Shown here: positions 56,736-64,000 of the stretch, piece after piece
Layout of the letters: the number at the start of each line of letters is the position of its first letter
How positions within the stretch are numbered: the first letter of the stretch is position 1
NCBI RefSeq assembly: GCF_020687685.1
Contig: NZ_JAJEWM010000001.1
Coordinates: 1,302,001-1,366,000 of the forward strand
Source: Tessaracoccus sp. OS52
GTDB lineage: Bacteria > Actinomycetota > Actinomycetes > Propionibacteriales > Propionibacteriaceae
Length of the DNA stretch: 64,000 nucleotides
Reading direction: 5' to 3'
Notes under the pieces: model-generated
The model's input: only the letters and a program-made list of their open reading frames with translations
Database searches by the model: none
What the model was told of the DNA's origin: nothing
Position numbers and translations under genes: made by a program

Positions 56736-57983
56736 GTGCCTTCCGAGAACGAGCAACTCCACGCAGCCCTCTGGAAGCTGACCTCCGACGCCCGCTGGTA
56801 CTCCGGCAGGTCCCGCAATGGACAACTGGGATCGGTCCAGCTGGGAGACTGGCTCCAGCAGCCGGATCCCGGACCGGGGGTGCGAACGGCGGTGATCGAG
56901 GTCCAGTACCCCGGCGCCACCGCGGAACGCTACCTCGTCCCGCTGGTCTACCGTCGGCTCGGCCAGCAGGTGGCACCGATCCTGGCGGAGGTGGATCTGG
57001 GGGGCGTCACGCACGCCGTCGGCGAACTGCTCGATGACCCCGAGGCGTCCGCGCTGCTGCTGGACTGGCTCGCCTCGTCGGCGCCCGGTTTCCACCCAGT
57101 TCGCGAGATTCCCACCGGTCTCACCGCTCGCCGGTACGGCGGCGAGCAGTCCAACACGACGCTGTTCTTCGGCAACGAGGTGCTGTGCAAGGTGTTCCGA
57201 CGGCTGGAGGACGGTCGCAACCCAGATGCCGAACTCCACGAGGCGCTCGCGGGCACCGGCGCGGTGGCCGAGCTCTACGGGACCTGGCGGGAGGGGGAAA
57301 CGGACCTGGCGATCTTCCTGGAGACGCTGCCGGACCCGGTCGACGGCTACGTCCTGGCCTGCCGGCGCGCGGCCGACGGCGAGAGCTTCGCCGCCCACGC
57401 CCGCGCCCTGGGCCACGCCTTGGCCGAGATCCACGACAAGCTCGCCGCGGTCCTGCCCACCGGGACCGCCCAGGTGGCCGACTTCGCCCGAGCCGCCACA
57501 CAGCGCTTCGAACTCGCGGCGCGGGAGGTTCCCGACCTGTCGCGGTTCCGGGGCCTGGTCGAGTCCACCCTGGCTGAACTCGGCGACGGCGCGTTTCCAA
57601 CCCAACGCATCCACGGCGACTGCCACCTCGGGCAGGTCCTCCTCACCCGGGGCGAGTGGCGCTACGTCGACTTCGAGGGCGAACCGCTCAAGACCATCGA
57701 GGAACGCCAGCAGCCCGACATCGCATGGCGAGACGTCGCCGGCATGCTGCGCTCGTTCGACTACGCCGCCGCCAGCACCGGCGCCGATGGCGGCGACTGG
57801 CTGCGCGAGGCACGCACCGCGTTCCTGGCCGGCTACGGGGCCTCGGGGGGAATCGAGGAGAGGCTGCTGCGCGCCCTGGAACTGGACAAGGCGGTCTACG
57901 AGGTCCTCTACGAGGCCCGCAATCGGCCCGCGTGGCTGCGCGTACCGCTAGATTTTCTGGAATCACTCGCGAGGGAGAACTGA
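56736..57983 (+). CDS. mak: maltokinase
   Basis: Maltokinase makes maltose 1-phosphate from maltose and ATP for GlgE. The 415 residues have an N-terminal cap domain (ELWSGRS-like RWYSGRSRNGQLGSV) and an aminoglycoside-kinase-like catalytic core with HGDCHLGQ (293-300) and VDFEGEP (311-317). GTG start, 6 bases after glgE. In most actinobacteria the trehalose synthase treS is next to or fused with this gene; here there is no room for it, so maltose must come from elsewhere or treS lies outside the window. Confidence 0.94.
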   Translation: MPSENEQLHAALWKLTSDARWYSGRSRNGQLGSVQLGDWLQQPDPGPGVRTAVIEVQYPGATAERYLVPLVYRRLGQQVAPILAEVDLGGVTHAVGELLDDPEASALLLDWLASSAPGFHPVREIPTGLTARRYGGEQSNTTLFFGNEVLCKVFRRLEDGRNPDAELHEALAGTGAVAELYGTWREGETDLAIFLETLPDPVDGYVLACRRAADGESFAAHARALGHALAEIHDKLAAVLPTGTAQVADFARAATQRFELAAREVPDLSRFRGLVESTLAELGDGAFPTQRIHGDCHLGQVLLTRGEWRYVDFEGEPLKTIEERQQPDIAWRDVAGMLRSFDYAAASTGADGGDWLREARTAFLAGYGASGGIEERLLRALELDKAVYEVLYEARNRPAWLRVPLDFLESLAREN

Positions 57984-57984
57984 A

Positions 57985-59901
57985 ATGGCGCACGACCAAT
58001 TCGCAGGACTGGCCGGCTGGGACTTCGAGGGCTTCCACAACGGCGGGGACACCGAGATCTGGAAGCGGTTCGGCGCACACGTCGTGACGCTCGACGACGA
58101 CGAGACCGGGCACGTCACCGGGGTCCGGTTCACGGTCTGGGCCCCCAATGCCCAGGCGGTGCAGGTCGTCGGCCCGTTCAACTGGTGGACCGGTGACGAG
58201 ATGCGGCTCATCCCCGGCTCGGGGGTCTGGGGCCGGTTCATCGAGGGCCTTGGAGAGGGGACGCTGTACAAGTTCCGGATCCAGGGTCCCGACGGCGTCT
58301 GGCGGGAGAAGGTCGACCCCGTCGCGGTCTTCAGCGAGCAGGCACCGGCCAACGCCAGCATCGTGTACGAGTCGAAGTACGTCTGGTCCGACGACGAGTG
58401 GATGGCGCGCCGCACCACCGCGAAGGCCCACCAGGAGCCCATGAGCATCTACGAGTTGCACCTGGGGGGCTGGCGCAAGGGCAAGTCCTACCTGGAACTG
58501 GCCGACGAACTGGTCGAGTACGTCACCTGGCAGGGCTACACGCACGTCGAGCTGATGCCCCTGGCCGAGCACCCGTTCGAGCCGTCCTGGGGTTACCAGG
58601 TCTCCGGCTACTTCTCCCCCACCAGCCGTTTCGGCAAGCCCGACGACCTGCGCCACCTGATCGACCGGCTGCACCAGGCCGGTATCGGCGTCATCCTGGA
58701 CTGGGTTCCGGGCCACTTCCCCAAGGACGAGTGGGCGCTGGGCCGTTTCGACGGAACCGCGCTCTACGAGCACGCCGACCCCCGTCAGGGAGAGCACACC
58801 GACTGGGGCACCTACATCTTCAACTACGGCCGCAACGAGGTGAAGAGCTTCCTGGTGTCCAACGCCCTGTACTGGGTCCAGGAGTTCCACATCGACGGCC
58901 TGCGGGTGGACGCCGTCGCCTCGATGCTCTATCTGGACTACTCCCGCGACGAGGGCCAGTGGGTGCCCAACCAGTACGGCGGCCGGGAGAACCTCGAGGC
59001 CATCGACTTCCTCCGCTACGTCAACCGCCACCTCTACGAGCGCCAGCCCGGCGTGTTGATGATCGCCGAGGAGTCCACCAGCTTCCCCGGGGTCACCAAG
59101 CCGGTACACGAGGGCGGACTGGGGTTCGGCTTCAAGTGGAACATGGGCTGGATGAACGACACGCTGCGCTACCTGCAGCTGGATCCCGTCTACCGCCAGT
59201 ACGACCACAACCTGCTGACCTTCGCCATGGTCTACGCCTACTCGGAGAACTTCATCCTCCCGATCAGCCATGACGAGGTGGTCCACGGCAAGGGATCGAT
59301 GATCAACAAGGTGCCGCAGGACGACTGGCGCCAGTTCGCCACGCTGCGGGCCTACTACTCGTTCATGTGGTCCTTCCCGGGCAAGCAACTGGTCTTCATG
59401 GGATCCGAGTTCGGGCAGCGTCCGGAGTTCAACGAGGCCGTGAGCCTGGAGTGGTGGGTCACGGACCTGTGGGGACACGGTGGACTGCAGCGCCTGTTCC
59501 GCGACCTCAACCACATCTACCGGGACAACCCCGCCCTCTATGAACTGGACGCCTCACCGGAGGGCTTCACCTGGATCAACGCCGACGACGCCGGGCACAA
59601 CACCATCAGCTGGGTGCGCCACGACTCCGAAGGCAACCACGTGGCCTGCATCACCAACTTCTCGGCGGAGCCCCTGCGTGACTACTCGATCGGCCTGCCC
59701 GCAGAGGGCACGTGGGAGGAGATCCTCAACACCGACTCGACGGCCTACGACGGCTCCGGTGAGCATGGCAACCTTGGTGCGATCGAAGCCACCGGTGAGC
59801 CCTGGGGACACTTCAGCGCGCAGGGTCGCGTGACAGTGCCGCCGCTGGGCTCCATCTGGCTGCGCCACACCGTCGGGGCGGACGCGCAAGAGGAGTCGTG
59901 A
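57985..59901 (+). CDS. glgB: 1,4-alpha-glucan branching enzyme
   Basis: GlgB introduces alpha-1,6 branches into the glucan. The 638 residues carry a CBM48 domain (about 40-125) and the GH13 subfamily 9 barrel with D309 (GLRVDAVAS), E362 (IAEEST) and PISHDEVVHGKGSM. The N1 domain found in some GlgB enzymes is absent, so it is the shorter type. GAGGGAG precedes the ATG. It lies 1 base after mak and overlaps the NUDIX gene by 4. Confidence 0.96.
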   Translation: MAHDQFAGLAGWDFEGFHNGGDTEIWKRFGAHVVTLDDDETGHVTGVRFTVWAPNAQAVQVVGPFNWWTGDEMRLIPGSGVWGRFIEGLGEGTLYKFRIQGPDGVWREKVDPVAVFSEQAPANASIVYESKYVWSDDEWMARRTTAKAHQEPMSIYELHLGGWRKGKSYLELADELVEYVTWQGYTHVELMPLAEHPFEPSWGYQVSGYFSPTSRFGKPDDLRHLIDRLHQAGIGVILDWVPGHFPKDEWALGRFDGTALYEHADPRQGEHTDWGTYIFNYGRNEVKSFLVSNALYWVQEFHIDGLRVDAVASMLYLDYSRDEGQWVPNQYGGRENLEAIDFLRYVNRHLYERQPGVLMIAEESTSFPGVTKPVHEGGLGFGFKWNMGWMNDTLRYLQLDPVYRQYDHNLLTFAMVYAYSENFILPISHDEVVHGKGSMINKVPQDDWRQFATLRAYYSFMWSFPGKQLVFMGSEFGQRPEFNEAVSLEWWVTDLWGHGGLQRLFRDLNHIYRDNPALYELDASPEGFTWINADDAGHNTISWVRHDSEGNHVACITNFSAEPLRDYSIGLPAEGTWEEILNTDSTAYDGSGEHGNLGAIEATGEPWGHFSAQGRVTVPPLGSIWLRHTVGADAQEES

Positions 59902-60674
59902 CGGACTTCAAGGTTCACGTCGACATCGCGGCGGGGGTGGGGCGCCTGCGCTGGGACGAGCAGGTGGTTGACGGGGAAACCCTCCGGCGTGCCGTGAGCC
60001 TCGCCGCCGACGACGCGATCATCGCCCATGACCTGCGCCGCCTGCAGGTGGACCTGCTGGCCACGGACCGGGCGGCACGCATCGCGGTTCACCACTGCGG
60101 TTTCAGGCTGGAGGGCAGGTTGCGCGCTGCCCAGCAGACCAGCTCCGGTGAGTTCGTCGACGTGCTGGTCTACGCCCGGCTGGCGATCGACCCCGTCTAT
60201 GGCCCGATGGGGTTCTCTGGTGTCATGGACTCGGTCCTGCCCACCAAACGCATCATCGGGCACGCCGTGTTCCGGGACACCTCCGATCGGGTCCTGCTGA
60301 CCGAGACCGTCTACAAGGAGGACTGGGAACTGCCTGGCGGCGTGGTGGAGCCCGGCGAGACCCCGCGCGTCGGCGCCGAGCGGGAGGTGCTCGAGGAGAT
60401 CGGGCTGGCAGTCAGCTTCGGGCAGCCTGCCATTGTCGACTGGATGCCGCCCTACCTCGGCTGGTCAGACGCCGTGGAGTTCATCTTCGACGGCGGCACC
60501 CTGGCCGACGATGTGGCCGCCGAGCTGCTGGTCTCCGACGCCGAGATCCGGGCGCTGCACTGGGTGCCGCGCGAAGGACTCCGCGACCACGTAACGGAAC
60601 TGTCGGCCCGCCGCATCGAACTGGTCCTGGACGGCTACCGCGGGATGACCGAGGACGGCAACCCAGTCCCCTGA
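59898..60674 (+). CDS. NUDIX hydrolase with N-terminal partial GNAT domain
   Basis: The 258 residues combine two parts. Residues 40-95 (HDLRRLQVDLLATDRAARI...HHCGFRLEGRLRAA...GEFVDVLVYARL) match the C-terminal half of RimJ/RimL GNAT enzymes, but the acetyl-CoA loop (R/QxxGxG) is missing, so it cannot be a normal acetyltransferase. Residues 118-250 are a NUDIX domain with a complete box at 147-169 (GGVVEPGETP...REVLEEIG). It hydrolyses a nucleoside-diphosphate-type bond; a sugar-nucleotide role is tempting because it ends the glucan operon with a 4-base overlap, but that is inference. It is convergent with the YbbN-like gene, 4 bases apart. Confidence 0.85.
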   Translation: MTDFKVHVDIAAGVGRLRWDEQVVDGETLRRAVSLAADDAIIAHDLRRLQVDLLATDRAARIAVHHCGFRLEGRLRAAQQTSSGEFVDVLVYARLAIDPVYGPMGFSGVMDSVLPTKRIIGHAVFRDTSDRVLLTETVYKEDWELPGGVVEPGETPRVGAEREVLEEIGLAVSFGQPAIVDWMPPYLGWSDAVEFIFDGGTLADDVAAELLVSDAEIRALHWVPREGLRDHVTELSARRIELVLDGYRGMTEDGNPVP

Positions 60675-60678
60675 GGAC

Positions 60679-61584
60679 CTAGAACAACAGGCTCGAGAGT
60701 CGGCGGCGCGCCTTGAGCACCGCCGGATCGGTCCGTCCGGCAACCTCGAACAGTTCGAGCAGCCGGACCCGGATGGGATCGCGCTCCTCGGCGGGCAACT
60801 CGCCCGCGAGCCCCAGAAGTCGGTCGAAGGCCGCCGCGTACTCCCCCTGGATCACCTCGAGATCGGCAGCATCCAACTGCGTCGCAACGTCGTTCGGCTT
60901 TGCTGCCGCCTTCGTGACGATCGCCTTGGCGTCGAAGCCGACGCTGCGCTGCAGCAACGCTGCCTGCGCCCGGCCCGCGATGACCTCCGCGTCGCCGGGG
61001 GTGGCGGCCAGGAGCTTGTCGAACTCCTCGACCGCGCGGGCGTAGTCGCCCGCCTGGAGCGCATCGTCGGCAGCGGCGAAGCGCGGATCGGCGGCTGGCT
61101 GCGCGTCGGCCTCCTCAGCGCCGCCCGACGCGGGCACCGGCTGGGCACGGCCCGTCATGCCGTTGGCGACGGCCAGCTGGGCAACCTGGTCCAGCAACGG
61201 CTGGATCTCCTCCTTGCCCCGCGTGCCCTGGAAGAGCGGGGCGAGCTGGCCACCGATGATGGCCACCACCATCGGGACCGCCTGCACCCCCAACTGCTGG
61301 GCCAGCCGCGGCGCGGCGTCGACGTCGACCCGCGCCAGCAGGAACCTGCCCTGCGCGGCGTTGACCAGTTCCGCCAGCGTCCGGGAAAGGTCCGCCCCGC
61401 GGTTGTCCCGCGGCGAGTGGAACTCCACGATGACCGGGTGCTGCATGGAGAGGTTGGCAAGGCCCTGGAAGTCGGCCTCACCGGCCTCGACGACGTAGCT
61501 GGCTCCCCCGCCGGCCTGAGGCGTGGGCGTGGAGAGCCCGGAAAGGTCAACGGCTCCGGGACGCGAAAAGTTGGGGTCGGTCAT
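60679..61584 (-). CDS. YbbN-like thioredoxin-TPR co-chaperone without CxxC
   Basis: The 301 residues from the ATG at 61584 have a thioredoxin-like domain (about 25-140) and a TPR-type C-terminal half (DDALQAGDYARAVEEFDKLLAATPGDAEVIAGRAQAALL...). The redox site that would be WCxxC is S57PRD60, so no disulfide chemistry is possible, and a holdase or scaffold role is more likely. Upstream AAAGAT lies 6 bases before the ATG with no ribosome-binding site. A longer frame to 61734 was rejected. It is divergent from pgm. Confidence 0.85.
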   Translation of the reverse strand: MTDPNFSRPGAVDLSGLSTPTPQAGGGASYVVEAGEADFQGLANLSMQHPVIVEFHSPRDNRGADLSRTLAELVNAAQGRFLLARVDVDAAPRLAQQLGVQAVPMVVAIIGGQLAPLFQGTRGKEEIQPLLDQVAQLAVANGMTGRAQPVPASGGAEEADAQPAADPRFAAADDALQAGDYARAVEEFDKLLAATPGDAEVIAGRAQAALLQRSVGFDAKAIVTKAAAKPNDVATQLDAADLEVIQGEYAAAFDRLLGLAGELPAEERDPIRVRLLELFEVAGRTDPAVLKARRRLSSLLF

Positions 61585-61590
61585 GGTCCC

Positions 61591-61681
61591 ATCTTTGCCG
61601 CCGTCGGCGAAGGGTTCAAACGGGCACCCCGAGACGCATCCCACGGCACCGCATGCGGGCGCCCGGACCAGGTGCCAGTAT
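61591..61681. promoter_or_regulatory. divergent promoter region YbbN-like/pgm
   Basis: AAAGAT (61591-61596, minus) lies 6 bases before the YbbN-like ATG and CAGTAT (61676-61681, plus) lies 6 bases before the pgm ATG. Both keep the conserved second A and last T of a -10 but are weak, and neither gene has a ribosome-binding site. The 103-base gap has no gene. Confidence 0.35.
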
Positions 61682-61687
61682 GGACCC

Positions 61688-63319
61688 ATGGCACATGAGC
61701 GAGCCGGGCAGCCGGCGCAGGAATCCGACCTCATCGACGTCGACGCCGTTCTCGCGGCCTACTACGACCTCTCGCCCGACCCGGCCAACCCGGACCAGCA
61801 GGTCGTCTTCGGCACCTCCGGGCACCGCGGATCAAGCCTGGACACGGCGTTCAACGAGGCGCACATCGCCGCCACCACGCAGGCCATCGTCGAGTACCGG
61901 CGCGAGCAGGGCACCACCGGCCCTCTCTACATCGGCAAGGACACCCACGCCCTGTCCGGTCCCGCCTGGCGCACCGCCATCGAGGTGCTGCACGCCGCGG
62001 GAGTCACCATCCACGCTGAACGCGACGACGAGTACACCCCCACCCCGGCGGTCTCCCGTGCGATCATCCGCCACAACCGCGAGCACCGCGACGCGCTGGC
62101 CGACGGCATCGTCGTCACGCCTTCCCACAACCCGCCACGCGACGGCGGCTTCAAGTACAACCCGCCCAACGGTGGTCCGGCCGACTCCGACGCGACGAGC
62201 GTCATCGCGGCGCGCGCCAACGAACTGCTGGCAAACCCCTCGGCGATCGCGCGGACTCCCTACGAGCGAGCGGCCGCCGACGTCGTGCGCTACGACTACC
62301 GGTCCACCTACTGCTCGGAACTGGCCGACGCCATCGACCTCGACGCCATCATCGCCGCCGGGGTGCACATCGGCGCGGACCCGATGGGCGGCGCCTCGGT
62401 GCAGTACTGGCAATACCTTGCCGAGACCACCCGGCTCAACCTCAAGGTCGTCAACCCCACGGTGGACCCGACCTGGCGCTTCATGACCCTCGACACCGAC
62501 GGCAAGATCCGCATGGACTGCTCGTCGGCCGACGCCATGGCTTCCCTGATCGCCAGCCGGAACTCCTATGACATCGCCACGGGCAACGACGCCGACTCCG
62601 ACCGCCACGGCATCGTCACCCCGGACGCGGGGTTGATGAATCCCAACGCGTACCTCGCCGTCGCCATCGGCTACCTGTTCGCCAACCGCCCGGGCTGGAG
62701 CCCCGACGCCGGGATCGGCAAGACGCTGGTCTCCTCGTCGTTGATCGACAAGGTGGCGGCCAAACTGGGACGTCGCCTGGTGGAGGTGCCGGTGGGGTTC
62801 AAGTGGTTCGTGCCCGGCCTCACCGACGGATCAATCGGCTTCGGGGGCGAGGAGTCCGCGGGCGCGTCCTTCCTGGCCAAGGACGGCAGCACGTGGACCA
62901 CCGACAAGGACGGAATCCTGCTCGCGCTGCTGGCCAGTGAGATCAAGGCGGTAACAGGGAGGTCCCCCAGCGAGCACTACGCGGACCTGGAGGCCGAGTT
63001 CGGCAAGTCCTACTACGCACGGATCGACGCTGACGCGGATCGTGACCAGAAGGCCCGCCTGGGGCGCCTCAGCCCGTCGGACGTGTCTGCCACCGAACTG
63101 GCCGGGGAGCCGATCACGGGTGTCCTCACGCAGGCGCCGGGCAACAACGCCGCGATCGGGGGCATCAAGGTGACCACCGCAAACGCGTGGTTCGCGGCCC
63201 GGCCCTCGGGCACCGAGGACAAGTACAAGATCTACGCCGAGTCGTTGAAGGATGCAGACCACCTCGCCGCGGTACAGGCGGAGGCGAAGGCGCTGGTCAA
63301 CGCCACCCTGGCTGGCTGA
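61688..63319 (+). CDS. pgm: phosphoglucomutase, alpha-D-glucose-specific
   Basis: Pgm interconverts glucose 1- and 6-phosphate and so feeds alpha-glucan synthesis. The 543 residues show the phosphoserine S146 in VTPSHNPP, the metal loop GNDADSDRHGI, the sugar loop GGEESAGAS and the C-terminal phosphate loop RPSGTED. The start ATG at 61688 was chosen because a longer frame to 61523 overlaps the divergent YbbN-like gene. It lies close to the glg operon but on its own transcript. Confidence 0.97.
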   Translation: MAHERAGQPAQESDLIDVDAVLAAYYDLSPDPANPDQQVVFGTSGHRGSSLDTAFNEAHIAATTQAIVEYRREQGTTGPLYIGKDTHALSGPAWRTAIEVLHAAGVTIHAERDDEYTPTPAVSRAIIRHNREHRDALADGIVVTPSHNPPRDGGFKYNPPNGGPADSDATSVIAARANELLANPSAIARTPYERAAADVVRYDYRSTYCSELADAIDLDAIIAAGVHIGADPMGGASVQYWQYLAETTRLNLKVVNPTVDPTWRFMTLDTDGKIRMDCSSADAMASLIASRNSYDIATGNDADSDRHGIVTPDAGLMNPNAYLAVAIGYLFANRPGWSPDAGIGKTLVSSSLIDKVAAKLGRRLVEVPVGFKWFVPGLTDGSIGFGGEESAGASFLAKDGSTWTTDKDGILLALLASEIKAVTGRSPSEHYADLEAEFGKSYYARIDADADRDQKARLGRLSPSDVSATELAGEPITGVLTQAPGNNAAIGGIKVTTANAWFAARPSGTEDKYKIYAESLKDADHLAAVQAEAKALVNATLAG

Positions 63320-63336
63320 GTGGCTCGGGCCCGGGG

Positions 63337-63870
63337 CTAGAAGCCGGCCTGGTCGGCCTGCATCGTCTTGCGCAGGCCGGCCCGCTGGATCACGCGCTGA
63401 ATGGTCAGGTCGCGCTCCTCGGGCCGCCCGACGAACCGGATCTCCTTGAGACCCTGGTCCTGGGCCGCGGACTCGAACACGAAGTGGCCGTAGCCGAGCA
63501 ATTGCCCCTCAAGCGTCTGGGTCAGGGAGATGTCCAGGATGCGCGTCATGGGCATGGTGGCGAGGTGCTGGTTGAACACTCCATGGATGCGGAAGACCCG
63601 CATGTTGGTGATCACGAACCTGTCCATGTAGGCGACGTGGCACTTCCACATCCCCAGGCAGAACGCCACCAGCCCCAGGGAGAGCGGAAACCAGAAGTAG
63701 TTGCCGGCGGGAATCATCAGGACGAACAGGACGCCACTCAGGGCGATCAGGACGTACCACCACAGGGTTGCCGCCCAGTGCTTGCGGACCTCGTCCACCA
63801 CGACCTCACCCTCCACTTCGAGGAGGTGGCGACTCACGTCCGGTTCGAGGAACCGCCGCAGGAAGGCCAC
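63337..63870 (-). CDS. bacterial PH-domain (bPH) membrane protein
   Basis: The 177 residues from the GTG at 63870 have an N-terminal cytosolic segment, two hydrophobic helices (WWYVLIALSGVLFVLMI and FWFPLSLGLVAFCLGMW), then a PH-like domain with RFVITNMRVFRIHGVFNQHLATMPMTRILDISLTQTLEGQLLGYG. This is the bPH family pattern, probably a membrane scaffold or lipid binder. TAGGGG lies 7 bases before the GTG; a TTG at 63891 is the alternative. It lies 10 bases after the next, partial gene. Confidence 0.82.
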   Translation of the reverse strand: MAFLRRFLEPDVSRHLLEVEGEVVVDEVRKHWAATLWWYVLIALSGVLFVLMIPAGNYFWFPLSLGLVAFCLGMWKCHVAYMDRFVITNMRVFRIHGVFNQHLATMPMTRILDISLTQTLEGQLLGYGHFVFESAAQDQGLKEIRFVGRPEERDLTIQRVIQRAGLRKTMQADQAGF

Positions 63871-63880
63871 GCCGGAACCC

Positions 63881-64000
63881 CTAGCTGGCAAGGCTGGTGA
63901 AGAACGTGCCCAGCGCCTCGAAGGCCCCGAAGAACGTCTTCACCGCTTCTGCAGCCGCCTCTGGGCGCGTGAACAGGTAGAACACCACGAAGGCAGCAAC
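63881..64000 (-). CDS. C-terminal end of a small membrane protein (partial)
   Basis: The open frame enters from the right edge and stops at 63881. The visible 39 residues read from VAAFVVFYLFTRPEAAAE to TSLAS: the end of a hydrophobic helix and an amphipathic Phe/Ala-rich tail (VKTFFGAFEALGTFFTSL). It is typical of small actinobacterial membrane proteins of about 60-100 residues. The 5' end is outside the window. It lies upstream of the bPH gene on the same strand. Confidence 0.7.
   Translation of the reverse strand, partial: VAAFVVFYLFTRPEAAAEAVKTFFGAFEALGTFFTSLAS

Noticed and set aside
55581..59514. Two long minus-strand frames opposite glgE, mak and glgB
   Set aside because: All three plus-strand genes have complete catalytic residues, and the minus frames have no motifs.

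Overview
This is a contiguous piece of a high-GC actinobacterial chromosome. Several features point to an actinomycete: a Rel-type bifunctional (p)ppGpp enzyme, a PriA-like HisA, a GlgE maltosyltransferase with maltokinase, an HGxxPAAW small membrane protein, a TIGR03085 protein and a mycobacterial-style yebC-ruvCAB-yajC-secDF-apt-rel gene order. My guess is the family Propionibacteriaceae (Tessaracoccus or Arachnia-like), but no rRNA gene is present to prove it. I see no tRNA, rRNA, CRISPR array, transposase, integrase or prophage gene. The window is dense core chromosome, about 94% coding, with many 1- and 4-base gene overlaps.

Layout. Position 70-1314 (+) is a DUF349 protein closed by a near-perfect terminator. 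From about 13.3 kb down to 1.4 kb, all on the minus strand, lie yebC, ruvC-ruvA-ruvB, yajC-secD-secF, apt, a TrkA-type potassium channel, rel, an ECF sigma factor and a CU044_5270-type membrane partner. ruvC is preceded by a clear LexA (SOS) box. From 13.3 to 19.8 kb is a second minus-strand unit. It starts at hisA (priA) and continues through a fused fatty-acyl-reductase/HAD phosphatase, a LarA/DUF2088 protein and a degenerate PlsC-like acyltransferase, followed by a tandem GNAT. Positions 19.86-20.4 kb (+) hold an unusual short transcript: a consensus promoter, a 14-codon ORF whose ribosome-binding site is complementary over 9 bases to its own codons 9-11, a 12-base palindrome, two mutually exclusive stems, and an 81-residue single-pass membrane protein. 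I consider this the best candidate for an undescribed regulatory system here.

From 29.2 down to 20.4 kb (minus) lie dnaE, a small membrane protein, hisD-hisC-hisB-hisH and a polytopic membrane protein. After a pirin gene (+) and a DUF1801 gene (-) come gltB-gltD, transcribed from a region with a GlnR-type operator. Then comes hisI-trpE-TIGR02234-HGxxPAAW-trpC-DUF808-trpB-trpA-Sco1, all minus. From 44.5 to 52.4 kb (minus) lie gatC-gatA-gatB, two membrane proteins, and a sulfur-transfer set (cysteine desulfurase, mnmA and a zinc-site MetE-like protein). From 52.5 to 60.7 kb (+) is a glycogen/alpha-glucan operon, glgX-glgE-mak-glgB, ending in a GNAT-remnant/NUDIX fusion. The window closes with a YbbN-like co-chaperone (-), phosphoglucomutase (+), a bacterial PH-domain protein (-) and the end of a small membrane protein gene (-).

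Functionally the window links nucleotide-stress signalling (rel, apt), recombination repair (ruvCAB), protein export (secDF-yajC), histidine, tryptophan and glutamate synthesis, tRNA charging and modification (gatCAB, mnmA) and storage alpha-glucan metabolism (pgm, glgX, glgE, mak, glgB). hisF, hisG, trpD, trpG, lgt and treS are not in the window. A recurring feature is a TAGGNT-like -10 hexamer 6-8 bases before the start codon, which suggests frequent leaderless transcription.
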